64,000 bases of DNA, taken from Neorhizobium alkalisoli (GTDB lineage: Bacteria; Pseudomonadota; Alphaproteobacteria; Rhizobiales; Rhizobiaceae). Of this stretch, positions 56,828-64,000 are shown piece by piece. Made by a program: the position numbers and the translations under genes. Location: NCBI RefSeq assembly GCF_002968635.1, contig NZ_PVBN01000001.1, positions 1-64,000 of the forward strand, given 5' to 3'. Below the pieces are notes generated by a model that did no database searches, was not told where the DNA came from, and saw only the letters and a list, made by a program, of their open reading frames with translations. How positions within the stretch are numbered: the first letter of the stretch is position 1; each line of letters starts with the position of its first letter.

Positions 56828-56976
56828 GCGCCAGCTCGAAAAACTATATGGGGAGCGGCGGCAGAGACCGCAAGGATTATGAGGCAGGTCCCGAGAGGGT
56901 TTGATCCGTCAGTTGTCCATACTTGACAAGGCCTTGCCCGGAGGCCAACAAACCGCAACAAATGAAGGGGCTATAG

Positions 56977-57918
56977 ATGCAGCGCAGAAAGATCATTATC
57001 GATACCGACCCCGGCCAGGACGATGCAGCAGCGATCATGTTGGCCTTCGCAAGCCCCGAGGAGCTCGAGGTGCTGGGGCTCAGCGCGGTCGCCGGGAATG
57101 TGCCGCTTTCCTATACGAGCCGCAACGTGAGGCTTGTCTGTGAGCTCTGCGGCAGGCCGGACGCCCCGGTCTATGAAGGAGCGCAAAAGCCGACGGTCCG
57201 TCCGCCGGTGACGGCCGAGCATGTCCATGGCCGGACGGGCCTCGACGGCGCCGAACTGCCGGAACCGACCATGTCGGTTCGCGATCAGCATGCTGTCGAT
57301 TTCATCATCGAGACGCTCCGTGCAGAACCTGCGGGAACAGTAACGCTCTGCACCCTTGGCCCGCTCACCAACGTGGCTCTGGCGCTGCAAAAGGCTCCGG
57401 ACATAGCTGCGCGTGTCAAGGAGCTCGTCATGATGGGTGGCGGCTTCTTCGAAGGGGGTAACATCACGCCGGCGGCCGAATTCAACATCTTCGTCGATCC
57501 GGAGGCGGCAAAGACGGTCTTCTCCTCGGGCATGCCGATTGTCATGATGCCGCTCGATGTGACCCACCAGCTTCTCACCACCAAGGCACGCGTGGCGAAG
57601 ATCGCCGCGTTGGGCACGCGGCCGGCGCAAGTTCTGGTCGATTGGCTGGCGTTCTTCGAACGGTTCGACGTGGAGAAATACGGTTCCGACGGCGGGCCGC
57701 TGCATGACCCCACGGTGATTGCTTATCTTCTGAAGCCGGAGCTCTTTTCCGGCCGCGATTGCAATGTCGAGATCGAGACGCAGTCGGAGCTGACGGTCGG
57801 GATGACCGTGGTGGACTGGTGGCGGGTTTCCGGCCGCAAGCCGAACGCCAAAGTCATGCGGGATGTGGATGCCGACGGCTTTTTCGCGCTTTTGACGGAG
57901 CGGGTGGCTCGTCTCTGA
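56977..57918 (+). CDS. Nucleoside hydrolase (IunH family)
   Basis: 313 residues. The signature IIIDTDPGQDDAAAIMLA at the N terminus supplies the calcium-binding Asp cluster. GNVPLSYTSRN, PVYEGAQKP and LVMMGGGFFEGGNITPAAEFNIFVDPEAA (with the conserved Asn/Glu pattern) and PLHDPTVIAYLL follow. It splits ribonucleosides into base and ribose. Base specificity is not predictable. Ribokinase, which would use the released ribose, is 2.6 kb downstream on the other strand. Confidence 0.93.
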   Translation: MQRRKIIIDTDPGQDDAAAIMLAFASPEELEVLGLSAVAGNVPLSYTSRNVRLVCELCGRPDAPVYEGAQKPTVRPPVTAEHVHGRTGLDGAELPEPTMSVRDQHAVDFIIETLRAEPAGTVTLCTLGPLTNVALALQKAPDIAARVKELVMMGGGFFEGGNITPAAEFNIFVDPEAAKTVFSSGMPIVMMPLDVTHQLLTTKARVAKIAALGTRPAQVLVDWLAFFERFDVEKYGSDGGPLHDPTVIAYLLKPELFSGRDCNVEIETQSELTVGMTVVDWWRVSGRKPNAKVMRDVDADGFFALLTERVARL

Positions 57919-57925
57919 ACTCCGA

Positions 57926-57960
57926 CAAAAAAACCGCCGGAAGCATGACCGGCGGCCTTT
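57926..57960. terminator. Bidirectional terminator between nucleoside hydrolase and mcp
   Basis: AAAAAAA, CCGCCGG (57934-57940), an 8-base loop and CCGGCGG (57949-57955), then CCTTT. The A run makes a T run on the minus strand, so the structure can end the mcp transcript as well as the hydrolase. Confidence 0.75.
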
Positions 57961-57979
57961 CTCGCGTTTGCTTTGGCAA

Positions 57980-60334
57980 TCAGAATTCCTGCCACTCCTC
58001 GGCAACCGCTGCCGAACCGTGGGAGACTGCTGCTGCCTTCGGAACCGGCCTGGCACGAGGTGCCGAAGCTGCCGCGTTCATCGGTTGTGGACGGGTCTGA
58101 GCCACTTGCTTCGATGCTTTTGGCGCGCTCTGCGCGTGATGACCGGTTGTCTGGGTCGAGACGCGGAAGCGGGCAACGAGCGATCTCAGCGTATCCGCCT
58201 CGGAACTCAGCACGGCGCTGGCAGCGGTGGTCTCTTCCACCATCGCGGCATTCTGCTGGGTGACCTGGTCCATCTGATTGACAGCGGAATTGATCTCCTT
58301 GAGACCGGTTGCCTGTTCGCTGGCGGAGGCGGAGATCTGGCGGATCAACCCGTTGATCTGCATGACCTGGACCGCGATCTTCTGCAGCGCGTCGCCCGCC
58401 CTGCCAACCAGTTCGACACCCTCGCCGACCTGCGTCGTCGAGGCGTTGATGAGCGCCTTGATCTCCTTGGCGGCATTGGCGGAGCGCTGGGCCAATTCAC
58501 GCACTTCCTGAGCGACGACGGCGAAGCCCTTGCCGGCCTCCCCGGCGCGGGCTGCTTCCACGCCTGCGTTGAGGGCAAGCAGGTTGGTCTGGAAGGCGAT
58601 TTCATCGATGACGCCGATGATGCGGGAAATCTCCTGCGAGGACTGGGCGATGCCCTGCATCGAGGCGACAGCCTTTTGTACCACTTCGCCCGACTTTTCC
58701 GCGTCGTCGCAAGCAAGATTGACGGTCGAGGCTGCGGAGCCCGCGTTTTCGGCACTCGAATTCACCTGGGCGGTGAGTTCGTTAAGCGCGGCGGCGGTCT
58801 CTTCGAGGCTGGCCGCCTGCTGTTCCGTCCGGCGCGACAGATCCTGTGCGCTGGACGCAATTTCGCGGGTGCCGTCGCCGATGTTGTGCACGGTGGAGTT
58901 GACGGTCGCAATCGTATCCTCGAGGCTCTCAAGAGCCCTGTTGAAATCGGTCTTCAGCTTTGCATATTCGCCCGGAAACTCTTCCTGGACCCGGTAGCCG
59001 AGGTTGCCGTTGGAGAGTTCGGCCAAGCCCTTGGCGAGCGACGCCACGATACGCTGCTGCTCGTGGGCATTCGCCTCCCGCTCGTTTTCCGACCGGTTCC
59101 GCTCGTTTTCGGCGGCATTGCGTTGTGCTTCGGCCTCGGTCTCCAGCCGGCGGCCATCGGCGAGTGTGTGCCGAAAACCTTCGAGCGACGACGAAAGAGA
59201 ACCGATCTCGTCGGAACGGTCTTGGCCTTCGACCGGCTTCTCGTAACGGCCCTTGCTGAGGAGATCGACGCTGCCAAGCAGCGCACCCAGAGGACGGCGC
59301 ACGAACACCGTGCTGCCGAAATAGAGGGTCGCGATGCAGGCACCCATGATGATCACGCCGCCAATGACCATCATCCACGTCTGATCCCGGACAGGTGCGG
59401 CAACGACGCTATGCGGCACGTCGAGAACGATGGCCCATGTGGTGTTGAGGTCCGGCACCGTGAAGGGATAGACGACCCGCTCGTAGGCCTCGGGAGCATC
59501 GGCAGTCAGGTTGGTGAGGTGCAGAGGCGTATTCGCCTTCAATGCTGCCAGAAGCTCACTGGCCTTTTCGCCCTCCACCGGCTTCATCAGCTTGTCGGCA
59601 TTGACGGGAACGATCCACTTGCCGCCCTGGGACACGAGAAGAACGCGGCCGGAGCCGAAGGGACGCATGGCCTGCAGCTTCTTCGAAAGCGTAGCAAGCG
59701 AGACATCAAGGCCAGCGATGCCGAGGAATTTGGAGCCGGACATGACCGGATAGGCGACCGAGCTCATTGCGGTTGCGTCGCCAGTGGAAGTTTCCACGTA
59801 AGGCTGCGTCAGAGAGCCTTTCTTGGAATTGGCAGGCAGCAAATACCATTCCGCCTGGGTATCTATTTCGAAGACGCTGTAGGCGATCTCGCCCGAACGG
59901 CTCTTCGTCCAGTAGGGTGCCAGTTCACCCTTCTTGTTGCCGCCCATTTCCTTGTTGCCGACAAGCTCCGCGTTCTTGCCGTCGAACGTGCCGGGAACTT
60001 CGGCGAACCAGCTTCCAAACGCGAAAGCGTTCTGCTCCAGGTTCGCTTTGAGCGCGTCGATGACGCCTTTCCGATCGAGATATCCACCCGCATGGCCGCG
60101 GCCGATCACGCCTGCAATCGAACGGGCAGCACCGGCAAGCTGGCCGATATCGACGGCGACTTCATTGGCGATCGAGCGGGCTTCGGCCTCTGCCTGCGCC
60201 ATGGTCAGCGACGATACGCGGTCGCGTGTCTGTGAGATCAGGAAGAGGTTGGAGATGACGAGGACGACGGCGATTGCCAGGCTCGTTACCAGAATGAGTT
60301 TGGTGGACAGGGACTTGATCTTGAGCAGAGACAT
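57980..60334 (-). CDS. Methyl-accepting chemotaxis protein with dCache sensor
   Basis: 784 residues from the ATG at 60334. Transmembrane 1 is about 12-32 and transmembrane 2 about 325-350. A periplasmic double-Cache domain lies between (GKNAELVGNKEMGG, TGDATAMSSVAYPV, FLGIAGLDVSLATL). A HAMP domain and a methyl-accepting signalling domain follow, with the tip motif EIAFQTNLLALNAGVEAARAG. The C terminus ends EEWQEF, a pentapeptide tether (xWxxF) for CheR/CheB. The ligand is unknown; neighbours are ribonucleoside and ribose enzymes. Confidence 0.93.
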   Translation of the reverse strand: MSLLKIKSLSTKLILVTSLAIAVVLVISNLFLISQTRDRVSSLTMAQAEAEARSIANEVAVDIGQLAGAARSIAGVIGRGHAGGYLDRKGVIDALKANLEQNAFAFGSWFAEVPGTFDGKNAELVGNKEMGGNKKGELAPYWTKSRSGEIAYSVFEIDTQAEWYLLPANSKKGSLTQPYVETSTGDATAMSSVAYPVMSGSKFLGIAGLDVSLATLSKKLQAMRPFGSGRVLLVSQGGKWIVPVNADKLMKPVEGEKASELLAALKANTPLHLTNLTADAPEAYERVVYPFTVPDLNTTWAIVLDVPHSVVAAPVRDQTWMMVIGGVIIMGACIATLYFGSTVFVRRPLGALLGSVDLLSKGRYEKPVEGQDRSDEIGSLSSSLEGFRHTLADGRRLETEAEAQRNAAENERNRSENEREANAHEQQRIVASLAKGLAELSNGNLGYRVQEEFPGEYAKLKTDFNRALESLEDTIATVNSTVHNIGDGTREIASSAQDLSRRTEQQAASLEETAAALNELTAQVNSSAENAGSAASTVNLACDDAEKSGEVVQKAVASMQGIAQSSQEISRIIGVIDEIAFQTNLLALNAGVEAARAGEAGKGFAVVAQEVRELAQRSANAAKEIKALINASTTQVGEGVELVGRAGDALQKIAVQVMQINGLIRQISASASEQATGLKEINSAVNQMDQVTQQNAAMVEETTAASAVLSSEADTLRSLVARFRVSTQTTGHHAQSAPKASKQVAQTRPQPMNAAASAPRARPVPKAAAVSHGSAAVAEEWQEF

Positions 60335-60545
60335 GGGGCGCGCGGCTCGCAACGGAATGACGGGTAAATACACCTGGATCGGAGATTGCCCCTTCATGAG
60401 GCTGCCCGCGGAGGGAGAAGCTGGACGCGAAATCGCTGCCGCAGAGGTGCTGGCGTCACCCTAGCTGCGATATGTTAACTTTAACTAAAATCGGATGCAT
60501 CGGCCGCTGCGCGCCGGCAACACCGTTTGGCGTTGCGTTTCACTC

Positions 60546-61445
60546 TCAGCCCTGACTGTCCACTTGACCGGCATAAGGGATGGACGGCTGCGCGCCGTGG
60601 CTGAGACAAGCAAGCGAACCGGCGACGGCCGCCCGGCGGAGCCCCTTGTTGAAATCCAAGCCCTGTTCGAGGCTTGCAGCCAGATAGCCGCAGAAGGTAT
60701 CGCCCGCGCCAACCGTATCCACCGGTTCAATCTTGAGGCCCCGGGCTGAAGCAAATCCGCCGTCGCGAATGGCGATGACGCCCTCGGCGCCGAGCGTGAC
60801 AACCAATGTCTGCCCGGTTTCCGCATGGAGCCTGCCAAGCGCAGCTTTCCGCGCTTCCTGATCGGCCAGCGGTTCGCCGGCCAGCAGTTCGAATTCGGTT
60901 TCGTTGGCGACGACGATATCGGCGAGACGCGCAAGCCGTGCCGCGTCTGCCGTCAGAGGAGCGGTGTTGACTATCGTCGTGATCCCTTTGGCGCGAGCAG
61001 CCTTCAAGGCGGCCTCCACCGTTGCGGCCGGGATTTCGAGCTGCAGCATCAGGATATCGCCGGACTGCATAGGGCCGACCGCTGCAAGCGCCTGTGCTTC
61101 GTTTACGGTGCCGTTTGCGCCCGGGACGACGGCGATCATGTTTTCGCCCGTGCCGCCGACCAGGATCAGAGCCGTACCGGTAGGCTCGCCGACTCGCGCG
61201 ACCGCAGAAAGGTCGGTGCCGGCCTCCTTGAGGAGCATCAGTGCCTGGGTCGCAAAGTCATCTTCTCCCACGGCGCCGGCCATGTGCACCACGCTGCCTG
61301 CGCGTCGCGCTGCAAGCGCCTGGTTGGCTCCCTTGCCGCCGGCCGCGGTCGAAAAGCTCGATCCGGCCACCGTCTCGCCTGGCTCAGGCAGCCGTTCGGT
61401 GGTTGCGACAAGATCCATATTGATGGAGCCGAGAACGGTGATCAT
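60546..61445 (-). CDS. rbsK: Ribokinase
   Basis: 299 residues of the PfkB family. It has GSINMDLVATTERLPEPGET and AAGGKGANQALAARRAG (first PfkB signature, ribose-binding), and VDTVGAGDTFCGYLAASL with the catalytic Asp of GAGD (second signature). It phosphorylates ribose to ribose 5-phosphate and likely uses ribose released by the nucleoside hydrolase. The ATG at 61445 is used; the upstream frame overlaps nothing but adds 21 atypical residues. Confidence 0.93.
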   Translation of the reverse strand: MITVLGSINMDLVATTERLPEPGETVAGSSFSTAAGGKGANQALAARRAGSVVHMAGAVGEDDFATQALMLLKEAGTDLSAVARVGEPTGTALILVGGTGENMIAVVPGANGTVNEAQALAAVGPMQSGDILMLQLEIPAATVEAALKAARAKGITTIVNTAPLTADAARLARLADIVVANETEFELLAGEPLADQEARKAALGRLHAETGQTLVVTLGAEGVIAIRDGGFASARGLKIEPVDTVGAGDTFCGYLAASLEQGLDFNKGLRRAAVAGSLACLSHGAQPSIPYAGQVDSQG

Positions 61446-61494
61446 GCGTGGCCTGCTACTGCTTGTTGAATGCGCGGCACACTGCCCGAGAGGA

Positions 61495-62697
61495 TCACTC
61501 CTCGTCAACCACCCTCAACTTCAGAAGCCCGGTCCTGCTTTCGACGACCTTGGTTTGCGGCGTTTCGGCGGGCGTTTCGGATTGTTCCGGCGCCTCGAGT
61601 TCCAGCGCTCCGATTTTGGCGCCGCGCCTGCTGAGCTTTTCGCTCGACGTGACGATCTGCTCGACATCTCTCTGGGCCGCCAGGAAATGCCCCTGGAGCT
61701 TGCGTGTCCGATCGTCGAGGCGCGTCAAATCTTCCATGAGCAGTGCCACTTCACCCTGGATGAGATGCGCCTGCTCGCGCATCCGCTGATCTTTCAGGAC
61801 GGCCTGGATGACTTGGATCGACAGCATCAGAAGGGAGGGCGATACGAAGACGACACGCGAGCGCTGCGCCTTCTGAACGACCGTTTCGAAATGCTCGTGG
61901 ATTTCCGCGAAGACCGACTCGGAGGGGACGAAGAGGAAGGCCATCTCCTGCGTTTCGCCGGGCAGAAGGTATTTCTCGGAAATATCCTTGATGTGGACCT
62001 CCAGGTCGCGCCGAAACTGCTGGGCCGCAGACCGGCGTGCTTCAGACGCTGCAGCCTCCCGAAACGCGTTCCAGGCTTCCAGGGGAAACTTGGCGTCCAC
62101 CACCAGCGGCGGCGCGTTGTTCGGCATCCGGATCGTGCAGTCCGGGCGAGTGCCGTTGGAAAGCGACGACTGGAAGGAATAGGCGCCGAGCGGCAAACCG
62201 TCGGCAATAATGGTCTCCATGCGCCCCTGGCCGAAGGCGCCGCGGGTTTGTTTGTTGGACAGAATGGCCTGCAACCCCACCACGTCCTTGGCGAGCGTCT
62301 GGATGTTGTTCTGTGCCGCGTCGATCACGGCGAGCCTTTCCTGCAGCTTTCGCAGGTTCTCATGCGTCGACTTGGTCTGCTCGGTGATCGTCGTGCCGAT
62401 CCGATGCGTCATGCCGTCGAGCCGTTGGCTGACCGCCTGATTGAGCTCCGACTGGCGGGTCGATAGGCTCTCGGCCATCGCCGACAGGCGCCCCTGCATC
62501 TCGCTCTGCGCCCGGATGAGCTCGGAAAGCCGAGCGTCTGCTTCCTCAGCCTGTCGCGCGGCGTCCTGCTGCCGGCGGCGGCTGCTGCGCAGAACGAGCA
62601 CCATGAAAAGCAGGATGACAGCCGCAGCGGCGGCCAAAAACACAACCGTTTGCTGCTGAGCCAAAAGGGGAGAAAGACGGTTGAAGAGATCGTTCAT
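61495..62697 (-). CDS. rmuC: DNA recombination protein RmuC homologue
   Basis: 400 residues. A single N-terminal transmembrane segment (about 16-36) is followed by a coiled coil (45-150) and the RmuC nuclease-like domain: RGAFGQGRMETIIADGLP, VVDAKFPLEAWNAFREA, SESVFAEIHEHFETVVQKA and VVFVSPSLLMLSIQVIQAVL. E. coli RmuC limits recombination between inverted repeats. The gene is divergent from def. Confidence 0.92.
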   Translation of the reverse strand: MNDLFNRLSPLLAQQQTVVFLAAAAAVILLFMVLVLRSSRRRQQDAARQAEEADARLSELIRAQSEMQGRLSAMAESLSTRQSELNQAVSQRLDGMTHRIGTTITEQTKSTHENLRKLQERLAVIDAAQNNIQTLAKDVVGLQAILSNKQTRGAFGQGRMETIIADGLPLGAYSFQSSLSNGTRPDCTIRMPNNAPPLVVDAKFPLEAWNAFREAAASEARRSAAQQFRRDLEVHIKDISEKYLLPGETQEMAFLFVPSESVFAEIHEHFETVVQKAQRSRVVFVSPSLLMLSIQVIQAVLKDQRMREQAHLIQGEVALLMEDLTRLDDRTRKLQGHFLAAQRDVEQIVTSSEKLSRRGAKIGALELEAPEQSETPAETPQTKVVESRTGLLKLRVVDEE

Positions 62698-62809
62698 GCC
62701 CTCAACCTAACAGATTTTCACAACGTGAAAAGATCAAAACGTGAACATTTGCGGGCGCCGCCGCGCAATTCCTGTTCCATCCGAAAAAGAGTTGCGTTAT
62801 GGGGAGATC

Positions 62810-63325
62810 ATGACGATCAAGCCGCTGATTATTTTGCCCGACCCGATCCTGCGCCAGGTGTCCAAGCCTATCGAGCAGGTGGATTCCGAAATCCTGAAGC
62901 TCGCAGACGACATGCTGGAGACGATGTATGACGCTCCGGGCATAGGCCTGGCGGCGATCCAGATCGGTATCCCGCGCCGAATTCTGGTGGTGGATATCGC
63001 TCGCGAGGGCGAAGACAAGAATCCGCAGATCTTCATCAATCCGGAGATCGTCAAATCCTCGGACGAGCGTTCGGTCTATGAGGAGGGCTGCCTGTCCATT
63101 CCCGAATATTATGCAGAAGTGGAGCGCCCGGCCGTCGTCACGGTCAAGCATATCGGCCGCGACGGCAAGGAACATCTGGTCGAGGCCGATGGCCTTCTCG
63201 CAACCTGCCTGCAGCATGAGATCGACCATCTGAACGGCGTGCTGTTCATCGACTATATCTCCCGCCTGAAGCGCGAAATGGTCATCAAAAAGTTCACCAA
63301 GGCCGCCAAGGCGAAGGCCGTCTAA
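62810..63325 (+). CDS. def: Peptide deformylase
   Basis: 171 residues. Motif 1 is [10 protein letters not shown] (45-54, Ile where Pro is usual), motif 2 EEGCLSIPE with Cys94, motif 3 QHEIDHLNG with His136, Glu137 and His140. These bind the catalytic metal. It removes formyl groups from nascent proteins. GGGGAG precedes the ATG by 4 bases. fmt follows 59 bases downstream, so def-fmt is an operon. Confidence 0.96.
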   Translation: MTIKPLIILPDPILRQVSKPIEQVDSEILKLADDMLETMYDAPGIGLAAIQIGIPRRILVVDIAREGEDKNPQIFINPEIVKSSDERSVYEEGCLSIPEYYAEVERPAVVTVKHIGRDGKEHLVEADGLLATCLQHEIDHLNGVLFIDYISRLKREMVIKKFTKAAKAKAV

Positions 63326-63384
63326 GGCTTGACGCCCAAACGGCCTTCAGCTCGAAGGCGCGCTTTCCGAAAGCGTGAAACGCC

Positions 63385-64000
63385 ATGTCTCTCCGCATCA
63401 TCTTCATGGGCACGCCGGAATTCTCCGTGCCGACGCTGCAAGCGCTGAAGCACGCGGGGCACCAGATCGTTGCGGTCTATACCCAGCCGCCGCGTCCGGG
63501 CGGCCGCCGCGGGCTCGACCTCGTGAAGTCGCCGGTACATCAGGCGGCCGAGCTGCTCGGCATTCCCGTTTTCACCCCGGTCAATTTCAAGGATCCGGAA
63601 GAGCGCGAGAAATTCCGCGCGCTGAACGCGCATGTGGCCGTGGTGGTCGCCTACGGCCTGCTGCTGCCGGAAGCGGTCCTCACCGGCACGCGGCTTGGCT
63701 GCTATAACGGCCATGCCTCGCTCCTGCCGCGGTGGCGCGGTGCTGCGCCGATCCAGCGCGCCATCATGGCCGGCGATAAAAAGACCGGCATGATGATCAT
63801 GCAGATGGAGAAAGGCCTCGATACCGGACCGGTCGCCCTTACCAAAGAGGTCGAGATCGGCGAAAACATGACGGCCGGGGAGCTGCACGACAAGCTGATG
63901 CTCACCGGTGCGCGCGCCATGGTCGAGGCTATAGACAAGCTTGAAGGCAGCGACCTGCCGCTGACGCCGCAGCCGGACGAAGGCGTGCTTTACGCCGCAA
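63385..64000 (+). CDS. fmt: Methionyl-tRNA formyltransferase, N-terminal part (runs off the window)
   Basis: The first 205 residues are present, the rest lies beyond 64000. [21 protein letters not shown] opens the formyltransferase fold. [14 protein letters not shown] leads to [22 protein letters not shown], with the catalytic Asn and His of NxH, and [10 protein letters not shown] holds the catalytic Asp. It formylates initiator Met-tRNA, the step undone by Def just upstream. Confidence 0.95.
   Translation, partial: MSLRIIFMGTPEFSVPTLQALKHAGHQIVAVYTQPPRPGGRRGLDLVKSPVHQAAELLGIPVFTPVNFKDPEEREKFRALNAHVAVVVAYGLLLPEAVLTGTRLGCYNGHASLLPRWRGAAPIQRAIMAGDKKTGMMIMQMEKGLDTGPVALTKEVEIGENMTAGELHDKLMLTGARAMVEAIDKLEGSDLPLTPQPDEGVLYAA

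Noticed and set aside
57968-60235. 755-codon open frame on the plus strand opposite mcp
   Set aside because: It is a shadow of the high-GC, codon-biased mcp gene; composition is Arg/Gly/Asp-rich and no motif is recognisable.
60904-62466. 520-codon open frame opposite rbsK and rmuC
   Set aside because: It spans two clear genes on the other strand and reads Arg/Ser/Pro-rich non-homologous sequence.

Overview
The window is a stretch of alphaproteobacterial chromosome from the family Rhizobiaceae (Rhizobium/Agrobacterium/Sinorhizobium/Neorhizobium group; the genus cannot be fixed from sequence alone). The evidence is the gene order: ubiB-ubiE-mutM-enoyl-CoA hydratase-rpsT-dnaA, lptC-lptA-lptB-rpoN-hpf-ptsN, olsB next to a malic enzyme with a phosphotransacetylase domain, mutS-(glnD)-murJ-trpS, and fur/mur-plsC-miaB-phoH-ybeY-corC-lnt-praR-metK-trmB. 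It is supported by high GC, rhizobial intergenic repeats, clustered GANTC (CcrM) sites before dnaA and a ROSE-type RNA thermometer before a small heat-shock gene. Nearly all of it is core housekeeping sequence with tight same-strand operons. No tRNA, rRNA, CRISPR array, prophage or complete insertion sequence was seen.

Layout: 1-118 is the tail of an IS630-like transposase cut by the window edge. 125-2204 (minus) is a two-gene membrane module of unknown function: a multi-pass coiled-coil protein and a membrane-anchored ClpP-like protein. 2294-4637 (minus) is ubiB and ubiE. 4786-6902 (plus) is mutM, an enoyl-CoA hydratase and rpsT. 6958-7754 is a long regulatory leader, then dnaA with a LysE-type exporter and a methyltransferase. 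10549-13537 (minus) holds hemW, rdgB, a VOC protein and rph. 13710-16024 (plus) holds hrcA, grpE and an ArsR regulator. 16104-21339 (minus) holds ptsN, hpf, rpoN and lptBAC. 21551-23270 (plus) holds sppA, ihfB and a LapA-domain protein, followed by a CoxG-like gene, two RNA methyltransferases, lspA and a soluble hybrid histidine kinase. 28294-29166 is olsB. A vapC remnant lies between olsB and the malic enzyme gene tme.

From 31815 to 41196 (plus) mutS is followed by a parDE-like toxin-antitoxin pair and a membrane AraC regulator, which look inserted between mutS and glnD, then murJ after a RIME-like repeat. A D,D-peptidase-like gene and an unexplained 790-bp non-coding region precede trpS, uspA and nfuA. 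44859-53248 (plus) is a dense run (tsaB, rimI, fur/mur, plsC, miaB, phoH, ybeY, corC, lnt), followed by praR, metK and trmB. 56051-56781 (minus) is a DUF1150 gene and hsp20. The right end has a nucleoside hydrolase, a chemoreceptor, ribokinase, rmuC, def and the first two thirds of fmt.

Functional links: several genes serve the cell envelope (lptABC, murJ, sppA, lspA, lnt, olsB, plsC). lspA and lnt are two of the three lipoprotein-maturation steps. rpoN, ptsN and glnD belong to nitrogen signalling. hrcA, grpE, hsp20 and hpf are stress functions. rimI, miaB, ybeY, tsaB, rpsT, rph, hemW, trmB, def and fmt serve translation, RNA or cofactor metabolism. The most interesting non-coding signals are the ROSE element (56787-56827), the metK operator-like palindrome (53911-53932), the GANTC cluster before dnaA (6959-7231), the ArsR double palindrome (15669-15700) and the PhoB-like repeats before olsB (28217-28245). 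No wholly new biological system can be demonstrated. The two-gene membrane module at 125-2204 is the best candidate for an undescribed one.
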